A DNA stretch of 64,000 bases from Amphibacillus sp052055485 (GCF_052055485.1 NZ_CP197171.1:2170001-2234000), one strand, 5' to 3'; shown: positions 1 through 8,747, counted from the first letter of the stretch. Numbers and translations: made by a program. The notes: generated from the letters alone by a model not told the origin.

Positions 1-156
1 TCATAATTAGGCGAGAGGATTTCCAACCTTAAGGCAGGCTAACGTCGCAGCGTTCTGGGACTGCGTTACCAATGTTGTCAGGTTAAAACGAACGTTATAA
101 CTTATTAAATTCATCAATGAATCCATGAAACTTCTGAGTTTTACCAGAGTTCATTC
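1..156. other. Left-edge intergenic stretch
   Basis: No gene is supported here. Bases 34-71 resemble pieces of the mosaic repeat found elsewhere in the window (a GGCTAACGTCGCAGC-like motif followed by GGGACTGCGTTACC), so this is probably a degraded repeat fragment. Confidence 0.35.
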
Positions 157-390
157 ATGGCACTGATGGATTATTTTTTTGCGACAGGAAGCTATTTCAA
201 TGTGACTGTCAGCTATCATGCACCAGCCAATTGGCTACTTGCCATTACTAGCTTAATGCTTAATTTAATCTTGGCCGTTTGGCAAATCTACCGAATCGTT
301 AAATATCGACGTCATCCATTAAAAGATGAGTTATGGTATACACGTGATGAGCAAGGATCAGGAACTAAGCCGATTGATTTTGTTGTTTAA
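157..390 (+). CDS. Small hypothetical membrane protein (77 aa)
   Basis: I do not recognise this protein. It has one clear hydrophobic segment at about residues 26-48, followed by a basic stretch (YRIVKYRRH) that would face the cytoplasm, and a short polar tail. No good ribosome binding site precedes the ATG at 157; the ATG four codons later is an alternative. A strong inverted repeat follows the stop. It stands alone between the window edge and genes on the minus strand. It could be a real single-span protein, a truncated remnant or a chance reading frame. Confidence 0.4.
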   Translation: MALMDYFFATGSYFNVTVSYHAPANWLLAITSLMLNLILAVWQIYRIVKYRRHPLKDELWYTRDEQGSGTKPIDFVV

Positions 391-435
391 TCTGCTTAAT
401 GTTGTTTTTTTAGAAGATCAAGTAAAAATAAAATG

Positions 436-472
436 ACTTAGAGCGAGCCAATTTAAGCGGCTCGCTCTAAGT
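436..472. terminator. Strong bidirectional hairpin
   Basis: A perfect 14-bp inverted repeat (ACTTAGAGCGAGCC and its complement) flanks a 9-nt loop. The T tract is weak, but the position after a plus-strand frame and before convergent genes fits a terminator. Confidence 0.55.
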
Positions 473-480
473 TGATTATT

Positions 481-599
481 TATCACAGAAACCGCCCATA
501 AAACTCGGGACTGGGGCTGTGATTACTCGCCCCACCGGAACCATATGCATGACCTACATCCTGTAGGCCCAACTCCCACTGATTGAAGTTTCGTTTTAT
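481..599 (+). repeat. Mosaic intergenic repeat, short copy
   Basis: The copy begins with the head TATCACAG and a TAAAACTCGGGAC block, contains GATTACTCGCCCCACCGG (inverted-type core edge) and ends with the tail CACTGATTGAAGTTTCG plus TTTTAT. The same head and tail recur at 5648, 14536, 24079, 26054 and 50235. It carries no coding potential. Confidence 0.75.
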
Positions 600-617
600 T
601 TTGGGCTATCCGTATTT

Positions 618-1346
618 TTAATTATCTTTTCCCTTATTGACTTTATATCGTAACCAGACGGTGCTTTCTTTTAGTGGTTTGGCATCGATTAACGTAAATG
701 AGACAGGCTTCTCTTTGGAAAAGGGCTCTTTTGCATTAAACAAGCTTTGCTCGTCAGAGCCGTCTGCGATGGGTGCCATGACAATACTCACTTCATCAAC
801 TAAACCACTATCAATATAGGACCAGTTCACGGTACCGCCTCCGCCAATCATCACATTTTTCATTTTAAAAACAGTTGCTAGTTTGTGGAGAACAAGGGCA
901 TTGTCTAGTTGATCTTTGCCAGCAATAATATAGGAAATGTTCATGCGTCTCAAGAAATCTTTATAAGCATTGCTGACACGTTCTGTTAAAACTTCAATAA
1001 CATGAGAGTCGATATTTCCATAATCAACAACATTCTTTTCCCAGCCTAATCTTCCCGATGGATCGAGCGAGATATAGTACATCGGTGCATTGTCATCAGC
1101 TATAAAATCTCCTTCTGGAACAGGATCTGCTTGTTCATTTAGCTCTGGTTTACGGTAAAACGTGGTATTATCATCAGTTGTCACCCGTCCATTAATATAG
1201 CCTTGAATGTTAAAGACCTGCTTATCGGGATAGAGGGCTAATTCCTGATATTGCTGACTGCCAGCTTTAAATTCTGGTAAATCGATCGCATGAATCTTCC
1301 CATCAAGTGATGTGTGGGTATGAATAATAACGTATGGTTTTTGCAT
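618..1346 (-). CDS. RibD C-terminal-domain reductase (DHFR-like)
   Basis: A 242-residue protein of the RibD_C/dihydrofolate-reductase-like family. The start HTHTSLDGKI matches the family's substrate loop, and IGGGGTVNWSYIDSGLVDE carries the glycine-rich NADPH-binding loop and the following helix. Family members reduce pterin- or pyrimidine-like substrates with NADPH. It lacks the deaminase half of full RibD and no riboflavin genes are adjacent, so it is unlikely to be the riboflavin enzyme itself. The start is well supported: AGGAGGAA lies just upstream and a TATAAT box is immediately before that. The true substrate cannot be read from sequence. Confidence 0.85.
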   Translation of the reverse strand: MQKPYVIIHTHTSLDGKIHAIDLPEFKAGSQQYQELALYPDKQVFNIQGYINGRVTTDDNTTFYRKPELNEQADPVPEGDFIADDNAPMYYISLDPSGRLGWEKNVVDYGNIDSHVIEVLTERVSNAYKDFLRRMNISYIIAGKDQLDNALVLHKLATVFKMKNVMIGGGGTVNWSYIDSGLVDEVSIVMAPIADGSDEQSLFNAKEPFSKEKPVSFTLIDAKPLKESTVWLRYKVNKGKDN

Positions 1347-1432
1347 TGAAAATTCCTCCTATTATAATTATCAATAGATCAAGATAAAGAAAGCTGTATT
1401 TAAATATCCATTCATGGTGGGTTTGGTTAGAT

Positions 1433-2698
1433 TTAGGTCAATTCTTTAATGCTTGCTTCAAGAATAGAGATCCCCTTTTGAATGCCCACTTTATCAATGA
1501 TTAAAGGGGGTAATAATTTGAGCACTTCATCATTTGCTCCTGATGTTTCAATAATCAATCCTTTTTCAAAAGCTTTTTTAGCTATTTTTTGGGCAATACC
1601 AGGAGTTCTACAAGCGATTCCCTGCATCAAGCCCCTGCCTCGTAATTCACCATGAATAAATGGATAGGTCTCAATTAACCTGGTTAATTGTTGCGTGATG
1701 ACTTCCGCTTTTTCTTCAATAGTAAAGCTAAATTTATCATCTTTCCAATAATTGAGAGCTTCTGTTGCTGCTATAAATGCTAAGTTGTTACCCCTGAATG
1801 TCCCGTTATGTTCACCTGACTCCCATTGATCCCATTCAGGCTTTATTAATGTCAGTGCCATTGGTAACCCTATTCCACCAATAGATTTAGATAGACAAAC
1901 AATATCTGGTTTAATTCCTGCTGGCTCAAAGCTAAAGAAAGTACCTGTTCGGCCGCAACCGGCTTGAATATCGTCTACAATTAAAAGAATGTTGTGCTCC
2001 TTACAAATTTGTTCGATCTTTTTTAACCATGAAAAACGAGCTGCATTTAATCCGCCTTCTCCTTGAACAGTTTCTAAAATGATTGCTGCTGGTAAATCGA
2101 CACCACTTCCACTATCGGAAAGAAACCTTTTTAAATAATCAATCGTATGGTCCCCCTGCAGATAATGGTCGAAAGGCATGATGGTAACGTTATTTAATGA
2201 AATGCCAGCCCCTTTTCGCTTGAATGCATTACCGGAAAGAGAAAGAGAGCCAATTGTCATACCATGAAAAGCATTGCTAAAGCTAATTATGTTTTCTCTT
2301 CCAGTAACTTTACGAGCAATTTTTATAGCACTTTCGACAGAATTTGTTCCAGTAGGTCCTGGAAACATTACTTTATAGTTTAATTCTCTTGGCTTAAGAA
2401 TGATCTCACTAAATTTTTTCAAAAATTGACCTCGCGTGACTGTTGCCATATCTAAACTATGAATAATGCCATCATTTTGCAGATATTCTATCATTACACT
2501 TAGCATATTATCATTATTATGCCCATAGTTTAATGCGCCTGCTCCAGAGAAAAAGTCTATATATTCTTTCCCACTTGAATCCCATAGAAAATAGCCTTTC
2601 GCTTTTTCAAATACAGTAGGGAAGCTTCGACTATAGCTTCTAACTTGAGATTCTAATTGCTCAATGGTCGCTAGTATTGATGGGTCATTTGCAGACAT
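1433..2698 (-). CDS. ectB: Diaminobutyrate-2-oxoglutarate aminotransferase (EctB)
   Basis: A 421-residue class III PLP aminotransferase. Stretches such as FFSGAGALNYGHNN, MFPGPTGTNSVESA, VDDIQAGCGRTGTFFSFE and EHNGTFRGNNLAF are typical of EctB, which makes L-2,4-diaminobutyrate from aspartate semialdehyde for ectoine synthesis. The Schiff-base lysine is in CLSKSIGG. Length matches the family. A GGAGG-type site precedes the start. Unusually, neither ectA nor ectC is adjacent: the neighbours are a RibD-like reductase, about 90 bp downstream on the same strand, and a lipoprotein gene. It may act with unlinked ectAC genes, or supply diaminobutyrate for something else. Confidence 0.88.
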   Translation of the reverse strand: MSANDPSILATIEQLESQVRSYSRSFPTVFEKAKGYFLWDSSGKEYIDFFSGAGALNYGHNNDNMLSVMIEYLQNDGIIHSLDMATVTRGQFLKKFSEIILKPRELNYKVMFPGPTGTNSVESAIKIARKVTGRENIISFSNAFHGMTIGSLSLSGNAFKRKGAGISLNNVTIMPFDHYLQGDHTIDYLKRFLSDSGSGVDLPAAIILETVQGEGGLNAARFSWLKKIEQICKEHNILLIVDDIQAGCGRTGTFFSFEPAGIKPDIVCLSKSIGGIGLPMALTLIKPEWDQWESGEHNGTFRGNNLAFIAATEALNYWKDDKFSFTIEEKAEVITQQLTRLIETYPFIHGELRGRGLMQGIACRTPGIAQKIAKKAFEKGLIIETSGANDEVLKLLPPLIIDKVGIQKGISILEASIKELT

Positions 2699-2880
2699 TT
2701 ATTCCACCTCCTGTTTTGTGCTTTAAATAGGCTTCTTACACCTTATACCCATTGATGCAGAGTATTGATTCATTCGCTTAATCCTTAGATGTTAATTTCT
2801 AATTATTTTACATGCTAAAGTTAACTTTAGGTCAAATAAAAGTTATTGATAATAGATAAAATAACTGTTCATTTTGGCTT

Positions 2881-3393
2881 TTAGTCCACTAACTCAATGT
2901 GTACCGTTATACTATTATTGCCCAGGATAGTGCTCAAATTTTCTGGATGATCTATAGTACCTAAGCGCGTGTAAGAATATGATGTTGAGAAATTCTCGTA
3001 AAAAAGAACCAGTGTGTCAGAACCAAAAAGCATCAAGTCACCTGTTTCAATAAATTCGACTTGTTCACTTTGGCTTGGAAGGGATTCATCCAAATTAGAA
3101 TATTTTTCATTACCATTTAGCTCATTCATTGTGATAGACAGAGGGAGTTTCGCTATAAATGCCTCAGTTGTTTCATTATCATAAAGTGTAGCTTGAAATG
3201 ATTCATTATTAATGGTCAATAAGATATTATGCATTGATTCTTCATCCTCATCGATTGTATTTGCCTCTTCATCTGTACTCATATGCTCATTTGAACTTAC
3301 TTCTTCATCTTGTTCATTGGGAGCTAAATTATTTGTTGAACATCCACTAATGAACAAGAATATAAATAGCCAAATTAAAGGAATACTTCTCAT
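2881..3393 (-). CDS. Lipoprotein with cyclophilin-like domain
   Basis: A 170-residue exported lipoprotein. The signal peptide ends in the lipobox FISGC (Cys18), followed by an acidic linker to about residue 54. The rest fits the cyclophilin-like fold family seen in many Firmicute lipoproteins: an ATLYDNETTEAFIAKLP-like start, MNELNGNEKY, then a GDLMLFG block and FSTSYSYTRLG. Its biochemical role is not established. It is divergent from the LysR gene at 3717, which may regulate it; that pairing is inferred only from position. Confidence 0.8.
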   Translation of the reverse strand: MRSIPLIWLFIFLFISGCSTNNLAPNEQDEEVSSNEHMSTDEEANTIDEDEESMHNILLTINNESFQATLYDNETTEAFIAKLPLSITMNELNGNEKYSNLDESLPSQSEQVEFIETGDLMLFGSDTLVLFYENFSTSYSYTRLGTIDHPENLSTILGNNSITVHIELVD

Positions 3394-3716
3394 TTAATTC
3401 TCACTTCTTTCTTTTTAAAAAAGGATAATTAAGACTGATCAGTAATTTTTCTGATTTTCTTTTCAATGATATTCATTGTTGTGCTTCATCGTTATTCAAT
3501 ATGTTTTAAAGCTAGACTATGAGAGTATAGAGTGTTGTTCTTAGTCCTTGCTTTGAATCGGGTTTTCTATTTTGCAAGAAATGCTTTCCTATTCATAGGA
3601 TGGGATCTAGGATTATGGTTTGTTAATCACATTATAATATGATATGCTTTTCGATAACAAATACCTAGATTGAATAGACTCGCATACCCAAAAGTTATAG
3701 GTGGAGGAGGGATATC
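3394..3716. other. Divergent intergenic region
   Basis: This 323-bp AT-rich spacer separates the divergent lipoprotein and LysR genes, so it should hold both promoters. I see no repeat or RNA motif, and no LysR-type box clear enough to name. Confidence 0.5.
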
Positions 3717-4598
3717 ATGGATGTCCGTGTTTTGCGATATTTTATTGCAGTAGCAAATCAACAAAGTATTTCGGCAGCGGCTAACTATTTACATCTGTCA
3801 CAGCCTACGTTATCAAGGCAATTAAATGATCTTGAAAAGGAGTTAGGCTCAACTTTATTTATTCGGGGAAATCGAAAAATTTCTTTGACAGATGAAGGTG
3901 TCTACTTATTAGAAAAAGCGAGGGAGATTGTTGAGTTAGTCGATAAAACTGAAGCGAATTTTAATCAGTCATCAGAAATTATTAGTGGGGAAGTTTATAT
4001 TGGCGGTGGTGAAACAGAAGGAATGCATTTGATTGCCAAAGCGCTAAAAGAACTTCTCAATGCACACCCAAGTATAAAATTTCACTTATACAGCGGAAAT
4101 GCAGATGATATTATTAGTAAATTAGATAGTGGTTTATTAGATTTCGGCATTGTTATCGAACCAGCAGATAAACAAAAATATGATTATATAAAATTAACAG
4201 CTACCGATATATGGGGTGTACTTATGCGTAAAGATAGTCCACTAGCCGATCAGTTATTTATTGAACCTGAAGATTTAATGGATAAGCCACTGATTGTTTC
4301 CCGCCAAACAGCTGTTAGTAATGAGCTAGCAGGATGGTTTGGTCAAGAGGCTAATCATTTAGACATTATTGGTACATATAATTTACTCTATAATGCCTCG
4401 TTAATGGTGAAGGAGCATCTTGGGTATGCGCTGTGTATAGATAAGCTGATTAATACATCGGGAGATAGTGAGCTTTGCTTTCGCCCATTAAAGCCTAAAC
4501 TGGAAGCGGGATTAAATATTATCTGGAAGAAACATCAAGTATTCTCAAGTGCAGCTAATGAATTTTTACAGCAACTTCGGAATCATTTAGCTAACTGA
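3717..4598 (+). CDS. LysR-family transcriptional regulator
   Basis: A 293-residue LysR-type regulator. The winged helix-turn-helix lies at about residues 1-60 (SISAAANYLHLSQPTLSRQL is the recognition region), followed by a periplasmic-binding-protein-like effector domain to the C terminus. The start is firm: GGAGGAGGG sits 6 nt before the ATG. LysR regulators often control a divergent neighbour, here the cyclophilin-like lipoprotein; the DUF72 gene lies 70 bp downstream on the same strand and could be co-transcribed. The effector is unknown. Confidence 0.9.
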   Translation: MDVRVLRYFIAVANQQSISAAANYLHLSQPTLSRQLNDLEKELGSTLFIRGNRKISLTDEGVYLLEKAREIVELVDKTEANFNQSSEIISGEVYIGGGETEGMHLIAKALKELLNAHPSIKFHLYSGNADDIISKLDSGLLDFGIVIEPADKQKYDYIKLTATDIWGVLMRKDSPLADQLFIEPEDLMDKPLIVSRQTAVSNELAGWFGQEANHLDIIGTYNLLYNASLMVKEHLGYALCIDKLINTSGDSELCFRPLKPKLEAGLNIIWKKHQVFSSAANEFLQQLRNHLAN

Positions 4599-4668
4599 CA
4601 GTCAGTTGCATGTTTGATAAAATAAGAGAAGTATGAATAATAAATCAAAAAGAGATTAGGTGAATAAG

Positions 4669-5520
4669 TTGATTTATATTGGCTTAACAGGATGGGGCGA
4701 TCATGACAACCTGTACTCGGTCAAAATAAAAGATAAAGATAAATTAGCAGAATACAGCAGTCATTTCCCGATTGTAGAACTGGATGCCTCTTTTTATGCA
4801 GTACAGCCGATTCGTAATATGGAGAAATGGATCAAGGAAACACCTGCTTCCTTTCGTTTTGTTGTGAAGGCTTATCAAGGTATGACAGGTCACCAGCAGA
4901 CAAATACACCTTTCGATACGAAGACAGATATGTTTGAAGCTTTTAAAGCTTCGATAGAACCCTTGATCAAAGCTGGAAAATTAGCAATGGTGTTATTTCA
5001 ATTTCCACCGTGGTTTGATTATACTTCGGACCATATTGTCTATTTACGCTATTGTGTCCAGAAAATGATCGATATCCCTATTGCATTAGAATTTAGAAAC
5101 CAATCTTGGTATAGGCCAAAAAATCGTGAGCAAACCCTTGATTTAATAAGAAAAGAGGGTTGGATTCATACTGTTGTAGATGAACCACAGGCTGGCGATG
5201 GCTCAGTTCCAATTGTTCCTGTTGTAACTCATTCAGATAAAACATTGATTCGTTTTCATGGTCGTAATGTCCATGGTTGGAATCGACCGAGGAATAAAGA
5301 CACTAATTGGCGGGAAGTTCGTTACCTCTATAAATATAATCAGGTGGAATTGACAGAATGGCGTGAACGAATCTTACAACTGGCTAAAGAAACTAAAGAT
5401 GTTTATATTTTGTTTAATAATAACTCTGGTGGAGACGCAGCTTCCAATGCTAAAACATTGCAAAAGATGTTAGATATTGATTATAAAGATTTAGCCCCAC
5501 AGCAATTACGACTATTTTAG
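4669..5520 (+). CDS. DUF72 family protein (YunF-like)
   Basis: A 283-residue DUF72 protein with a TIM-barrel-like fold. Family hallmarks visible are the N-terminal IGLTGWGDH, VVELDASFYAV-type strand IVELDASFYAV, FRFVVKAYQGMTGHQ, LVLFQFPPWF-like VLFQFPPWF, ALEFRNQSWY, RFHGRN and a C-terminal YILFNNNSGGDAASNA. I chose the TTG at 4669 over the upstream GTG at 4660 because TTAGGTGAA then sits at proper distance and MIYIGLTGWG is how the Bacillus relatives begin. No enzymatic activity is firmly established for the family. Confidence 0.88.
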   Translation: MIYIGLTGWGDHDNLYSVKIKDKDKLAEYSSHFPIVELDASFYAVQPIRNMEKWIKETPASFRFVVKAYQGMTGHQQTNTPFDTKTDMFEAFKASIEPLIKAGKLAMVLFQFPPWFDYTSDHIVYLRYCVQKMIDIPIALEFRNQSWYRPKNREQTLDLIRKEGWIHTVVDEPQAGDGSVPIVPVVTHSDKTLIRFHGRNVHGWNRPRNKDTNWREVRYLYKYNQVELTEWRERILQLAKETKDVYILFNNNSGGDAASNAKTLQKMLDIDYKDLAPQQLRLF

Positions 5521-5647
5521 CTGTGAATTTAAAAATCAGTGTTGTTATGGATAAAAGAAAAAGAGCAGGATATGGCAATTGCTTTTGTTGTTTCAATCTT
5601 TAGATAGGCTAGGCTTGTGGCGATTCTCCATTTTACGATTAGATTAT

Positions 5648-6050
5648 TTATCACAGATCACCCATCATAAAAATCGGGATGACAATGGGTTTCGATGGGG
5701 CGAGTCATCACAGCCCAAGTCTCACGACGTTGGTTACGCAGGCGTTATCACTACCACACGATGTAGCTAATAGAGAAATGAAATAAATCTATTGAGCTAG
5801 GAGCTTAGGTGAGCTAATGTCCTGATTCACTTAACTAAACAAATGTTTTCAATGGAGCGAGTAACCGCACGAAGGAAAGCTACGACGCCTTTGCAAGGTT
5901 AGCAAAACTGGGCTTATCGCCAAGTCTTTCTGGCGAATGCTATCGTTTGACTGAGACACTCGCCAATCAAATCTTTGATTTCTTTGATCGAGCAAGAATA
6001 AGTGCCTTACTTATTCTTGGCCCTAATCCCCATCAATACGGGTATTTGCC
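5648..6050 (+). repeat. Mosaic intergenic repeat, long copy, forward core
   Basis: Head TATCACAG at 5648, then GGGCGAGTCATCACAG and a CACGACGTTGGTTACGCAGG block shared with 26054. The core at 5854-6022 runs from GGAGCGAGTAACCGCAC through GGAAAGCTACGACG, GGTTAGCAAAACTGGGCTTA and GCAAGAATAAGTGCC to TTATTCTTGGCCC. The same core occurs inverted at 8423-8592. The tail is degenerate. A 63-residue frame inside it is not a gene. Confidence 0.75.
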
Positions 6051-6153
6051 CTTTTTCCACTAAAAAAATTTACATTTTATTTATTAATAGGTGTCAAATG
6101 CTAAAGTTTGTGATATTATTAACATAATAAAAATATTTATAGGGGTGGTTAAT

Positions 6154-7245
6154 TTGAAAAAGGCAATTTTAATGATGTTATTATTCACGGCATTTTTATT
6201 TGTAGGATGTAATGGTACTGAAGATACACCTCCAGAGGAAGATGCAGCAGAACAAACACCAGAAGAAGAGGAAGAAACATCTGAATCTCCTGATGAAGGA
6301 GAAGAGGCAATTGATGTTACACTAAAAACAATGTATAATGCACCGCATGGTGATAAAGCATTTGCTTCTACATTCGTAGTGATGGATGGTGATACTATTG
6401 TTGACGTCATTTTAGATGAATATCAATTTATGGATAATGCTGATGTTACTGGTGTTCCGAATTCAGATGCATCCTTTGGAGAAGGATCAGCTGAAGATGT
6501 TACTTTAATCAGTAAACTAGAAAATGATGAAATCTATTCTGAAATGATGGAAGGAGCTGGCTCAACAGTATCTTATAGTGATAACTTAACAGCTATTCAG
6601 GATTTTGCTATTGGTCAAACCGTTGCAGAAGTTGAAGCAGCTATTTCCGAATTAGATGATCTCGAAGAAGACGACGAAATAGCAGATGTTGTATCTGGTG
6701 CGACATTTGTTGATACAAGTGGTTATCTACAAGCAATTGTTGATACTGCTAATGAAGGCTTTGAATTTTCAAGTGCTCCAGAAGTTAATCTTGAGAATGC
6801 AGAATTAAGTTATTCTTTGCAAGCACCACATGGTGACCAATCATTTGCAGTTACAGCTGTTTTGCATGATGGAGACACTGTTCTAGCTGCTACAATTGAT
6901 GAATTTCAGTATTTAGACCCTGCAGATTTTGATGGTGTACCAAATAGTGATGCTGGCTTTGGTGAAAATTACAATGATGATGTTGTACTCGCATCAAAAA
7001 TACTAAACGACGAATCATATTCTGGTATGATGACTGATATTGCAGATGCTACAAGTACTTATGTTGAAAACATCCAAGCTATTATTGATCATGCTGTTGG
7101 ATCGACAGTCGAAGAAATTGAAGCTACTATTGATGACTTAAATGGATTAGGTGAAGATGAAGAAATAGCAGATGTAGTTAGTGGAGCCACATTTGTTGAT
7201 ACATCAGGATATTTACAAGCCATTGTAGACACAGTCAATCATTAA
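6154..7245 (+). CDS. Exported lipoprotein with two FMN-binding (flavinylated) domains
   Basis: A 363-residue lipoprotein. I chose the TTG at 6154 because AGGGGTGG sits just before it and the signal peptide then starts with LKKAILMM; the lipobox is FVGC (Cys19). An acidic linker to about residue 52 precedes two related domains (about 53-200 and 214-363), each ending with DVVSGATFVDTSGYLQAIVD. SGAT is the FMN_bind motif in which ApbE attaches FMN to threonine, here Thr184 and Thr346. The layout resembles Listeria PplA, the surface flavoprotein of extracellular electron transfer. No apbE or eet genes are nearby. It is monocistronic and ends at a hairpin terminator. Confidence 0.85.
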   Translation: MKKAILMMLLFTAFLFVGCNGTEDTPPEEDAAEQTPEEEEETSESPDEGEEAIDVTLKTMYNAPHGDKAFASTFVVMDGDTIVDVILDEYQFMDNADVTGVPNSDASFGEGSAEDVTLISKLENDEIYSEMMEGAGSTVSYSDNLTAIQDFAIGQTVAEVEAAISELDDLEEDDEIADVVSGATFVDTSGYLQAIVDTANEGFEFSSAPEVNLENAELSYSLQAPHGDQSFAVTAVLHDGDTVLAATIDEFQYLDPADFDGVPNSDAGFGENYNDDVVLASKILNDESYSGMMTDIADATSTYVENIQAIIDHAVGSTVEEIEATIDDLNGLGEDEEIADVVSGATFVDTSGYLQAIVDTVNH

Positions 7246-7264
7246 ACCGATTGCTTATTAAAAT

Positions 7265-7309
7265 AGCCTCCAAATTTAGAGTGAAGCTTCTAAATCTGGG
7301 GGTTATTTT
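7265..7309 (+). terminator. Rho-independent terminator
   Basis: A long imperfect stem (AGCCTCCAAATTTAGA paired with TTCTAAATCTGGGGGT) followed by TTATTTT, directly after the flavinylated lipoprotein gene. Confidence 0.7.
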
Positions 7310-7439
7310 CATGGTTAGATAATATTTAATGTGGGTGTAGGGAAGAATGATAGTATCCACTGGTTGTTGTGTTAAATAAAAGGCTAGGGCAATGATTCAA
7401 AAGGGAAGCGATCGTTAGCTTAGTTCAAATAATCTTTTA

Positions 7440-7790
7440 TATTAGTGAACTCTTTTTGGATACCTGTATTGATCGATACACCTTTCATGCCACATCTCAT
7501 ACTGTTTTTACCAACTGGATAAATGGGGTCTTATCCGGGCTTTTTTGAGAATTTCGTAGTAGCTGCAAAATATCACCTGCTGTTTTACGACATGATTCTG
7601 CCTCATAAAGACTTATGTATCAATAACAGTAAACAGCGACCTAGACGATGGGGTTTTTTATTTCCCTGTTCATCAATACCTGATAGATTTTTTAGGAAAT
7701 GGTCTTGTTGCAAGAATTTCTCCCCCTGCTGCATAGTCATATCTTTTATATCCAGCTAACCCTTTTCCGATACACCCAAAGAAAGAGGAT
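7440..7790 (-). pseudogene. Unidentified gene remnant
   Basis: The gap between 7310 and 7862 has no intact gene. Read on the minus strand, 7440-7790 gives protein-like pieces in different frames (a stretch starting GKGLAGYKRYDYAAGGEIL and another containing GIDEQGNKKPHRLGRCLLLL) broken by stops and frameshifts. I cannot name the parent family, so this is a tentative relic. The plus-strand 78-residue frame at 7523 is not convincing. Confidence 0.25.
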
Positions 7791-7862
7791 TGAACGAAGA
7801 AGGGATTAGGTGCTGAAATACCCTATTCACAAGTACGCAAATATGTTAAACTACACCTAGAG

Positions 7863-8048
7863 GTGATTAATATCGATATTGCAAAACTATCAATCGCAAT
7901 GAACCAGTCACAATTGAAGCAACAAGCTTCAATCAGTGTGATGAAAAAGACTATGGATCAAGCTGAAATGCAATCGGAACAAATGATTCAAATGCTTCAA
8001 CAATCCATTCAGCCACATTTAGGTGGACATGTTGATGTAAAGGCTTAA
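7863..8048 (+). CDS. yjfB: YjfB family protein
   Basis: A small (about 60 aa) protein of the YjfB family, annotated in Bacillus as a putative motility-related protein of unknown function. Visible features are DIAKLSIAMNQSQL near the start, a polar MKKTMDQAEMQSEQ helix and the terminal PHLGGHVDVKA. Relatives begin M-D-I. The conventional start is GTG at 7863, but this GTG lies inside the ribosome binding site AGAGGTGAT, whereas an ATC at 7872 has normal spacing and would give M-D-I-A. The true start may therefore be a rare ATC codon. Confidence 0.8.
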   Translation: MINIDIAKLSIAMNQSQLKQQASISVMKKTMDQAEMQSEQMIQMLQQSIQPHLGGHVDVKA

Positions 8049-8096
8049 CTTTTTGAATGGAAAATTTATCAAATAAGGATAGTAAACTGAGCGAAC

Positions 8097-8145
8097 AGGC
8101 GAAAGGTGACTTTCGTACCGGAAAATTTCAGTTGACTTTTCGCCT
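8097..8145. other. Inverted repeat after yjfB
   Basis: AGGCGAAAGGTGAC (8097-8110) pairs with GTTGACTTTTCGCCT (8131-8145). There is no T run after it, so it is a structured 3' end or repeat remnant rather than a classic terminator. Confidence 0.4.
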
Positions 8146-8165
8146 AACAAGCCATAAACTTAAAA

Positions 8166-8322
8166 GAGTATAAGGGGAGTAGCTCAAGCAATAATGTCGT
8201 CATTACGAGGAAAGGTGTCTCCGGCATTATTGGCAATGTGAACCACCGTTGCTAGCAAGACCTTTACCAATGATTTTCTGAATGATTATATTCAGAAGGC
8301 TATTGGTAAGGGTCTTTTTTTG
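8166..8322 (+). promoter_or_regulatory. yybP-ykoY (Mn2+) riboswitch with terminator
   Basis: The aptamer at about 8168-8268 carries the family landmarks in order: AAGGGGAGTAGC, a central GTCGTCATTACGAGG, CCGGCATTATTGGCAATGTG, GAACCACC and GCAAGACCTTTACC. The closing part overlaps a long terminator stem (AGACCTTTACCAAT at 8259 pairing with ATTGGTAAGGGTCT at 8302-8315) followed by seven Ts. Mn2+ binding to this class stabilises the aptamer and prevents terminator formation, so downstream expression should rise with Mn2+. The next gene is a P-type cation ATPase, the expected target class, but it starts about 425 bp later beyond an inserted repeat. Confidence 0.88.
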
Positions 8323-8375
8323 CTCTTAGCCAATTGCAGAAGTTTGGTAAAGAAAAGATGTGAAGTGGTAACATT

Positions 8376-8676
8376 TATCGCCGTGCAACGCTGACTGACA
8401 AAACCACCATGTTCTGGAACTTGGGACTCAGAATAAGTAAAGCCCATATTCTTGCACGATCAAAGAAATAAAAGATTTGATTGGCGATCGTCTCAGTCAA
8501 ACGATGGCATTCGCCAGAAAGGTTTGGCGATGAGCCCAGTTTTGCTAACCTTGCAAAGACGTCGTAGTTTTCCTTCGTGCGGTTATTTGCCCTTACTGAA
8601 AAAAATTTGTGACATTGTAGGCACTAGTATGTCCGATACGTTGAAAAGTTCCTACTGAATAAAGTTTCACTTTATT
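8376..8676 (+). repeat. Mosaic intergenic repeat, inverted core
   Basis: Head TATCGCCGTGCAAC plus GACAAAACCACC, as at 36533. The core 8423-8592 starts GGGACTCAGAATAAG and ends CGTGCGGTTATTTGCCC; it is the reverse complement of the core at 5854-6022 with few changes. The tail TACTGAATAAAGTTTCAC plus TTTAT is in the usual plus orientation. It lies between the Mn riboswitch and the ATPase. Confidence 0.75.
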
Positions 8677-8747
8677 TAGCGAATAATATGGTGTGGATTT
8701 CACATAGTTGGTTATAATTATAGGTGAGATTAGGAGATGTAGATAAG

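Noticed and set aside
637..819. Plus-strand 60-residue frame
   Set aside because: It is antisense to the well-supported RibD-like gene, with no ribosome binding site.
5579..5770. 63-residue frame and other frames over the repeats (also 8452-8658, 14486-14802, 34887-35317)
   Set aside because: They lie in mosaic repeats; translations are not conserved between copies and there are no binding sites.
7523..7759. 78-residue plus-strand frame rich in Cys and Phe
   Set aside because: Weak start, odd composition, and the opposite strand gives more protein-like pieces.
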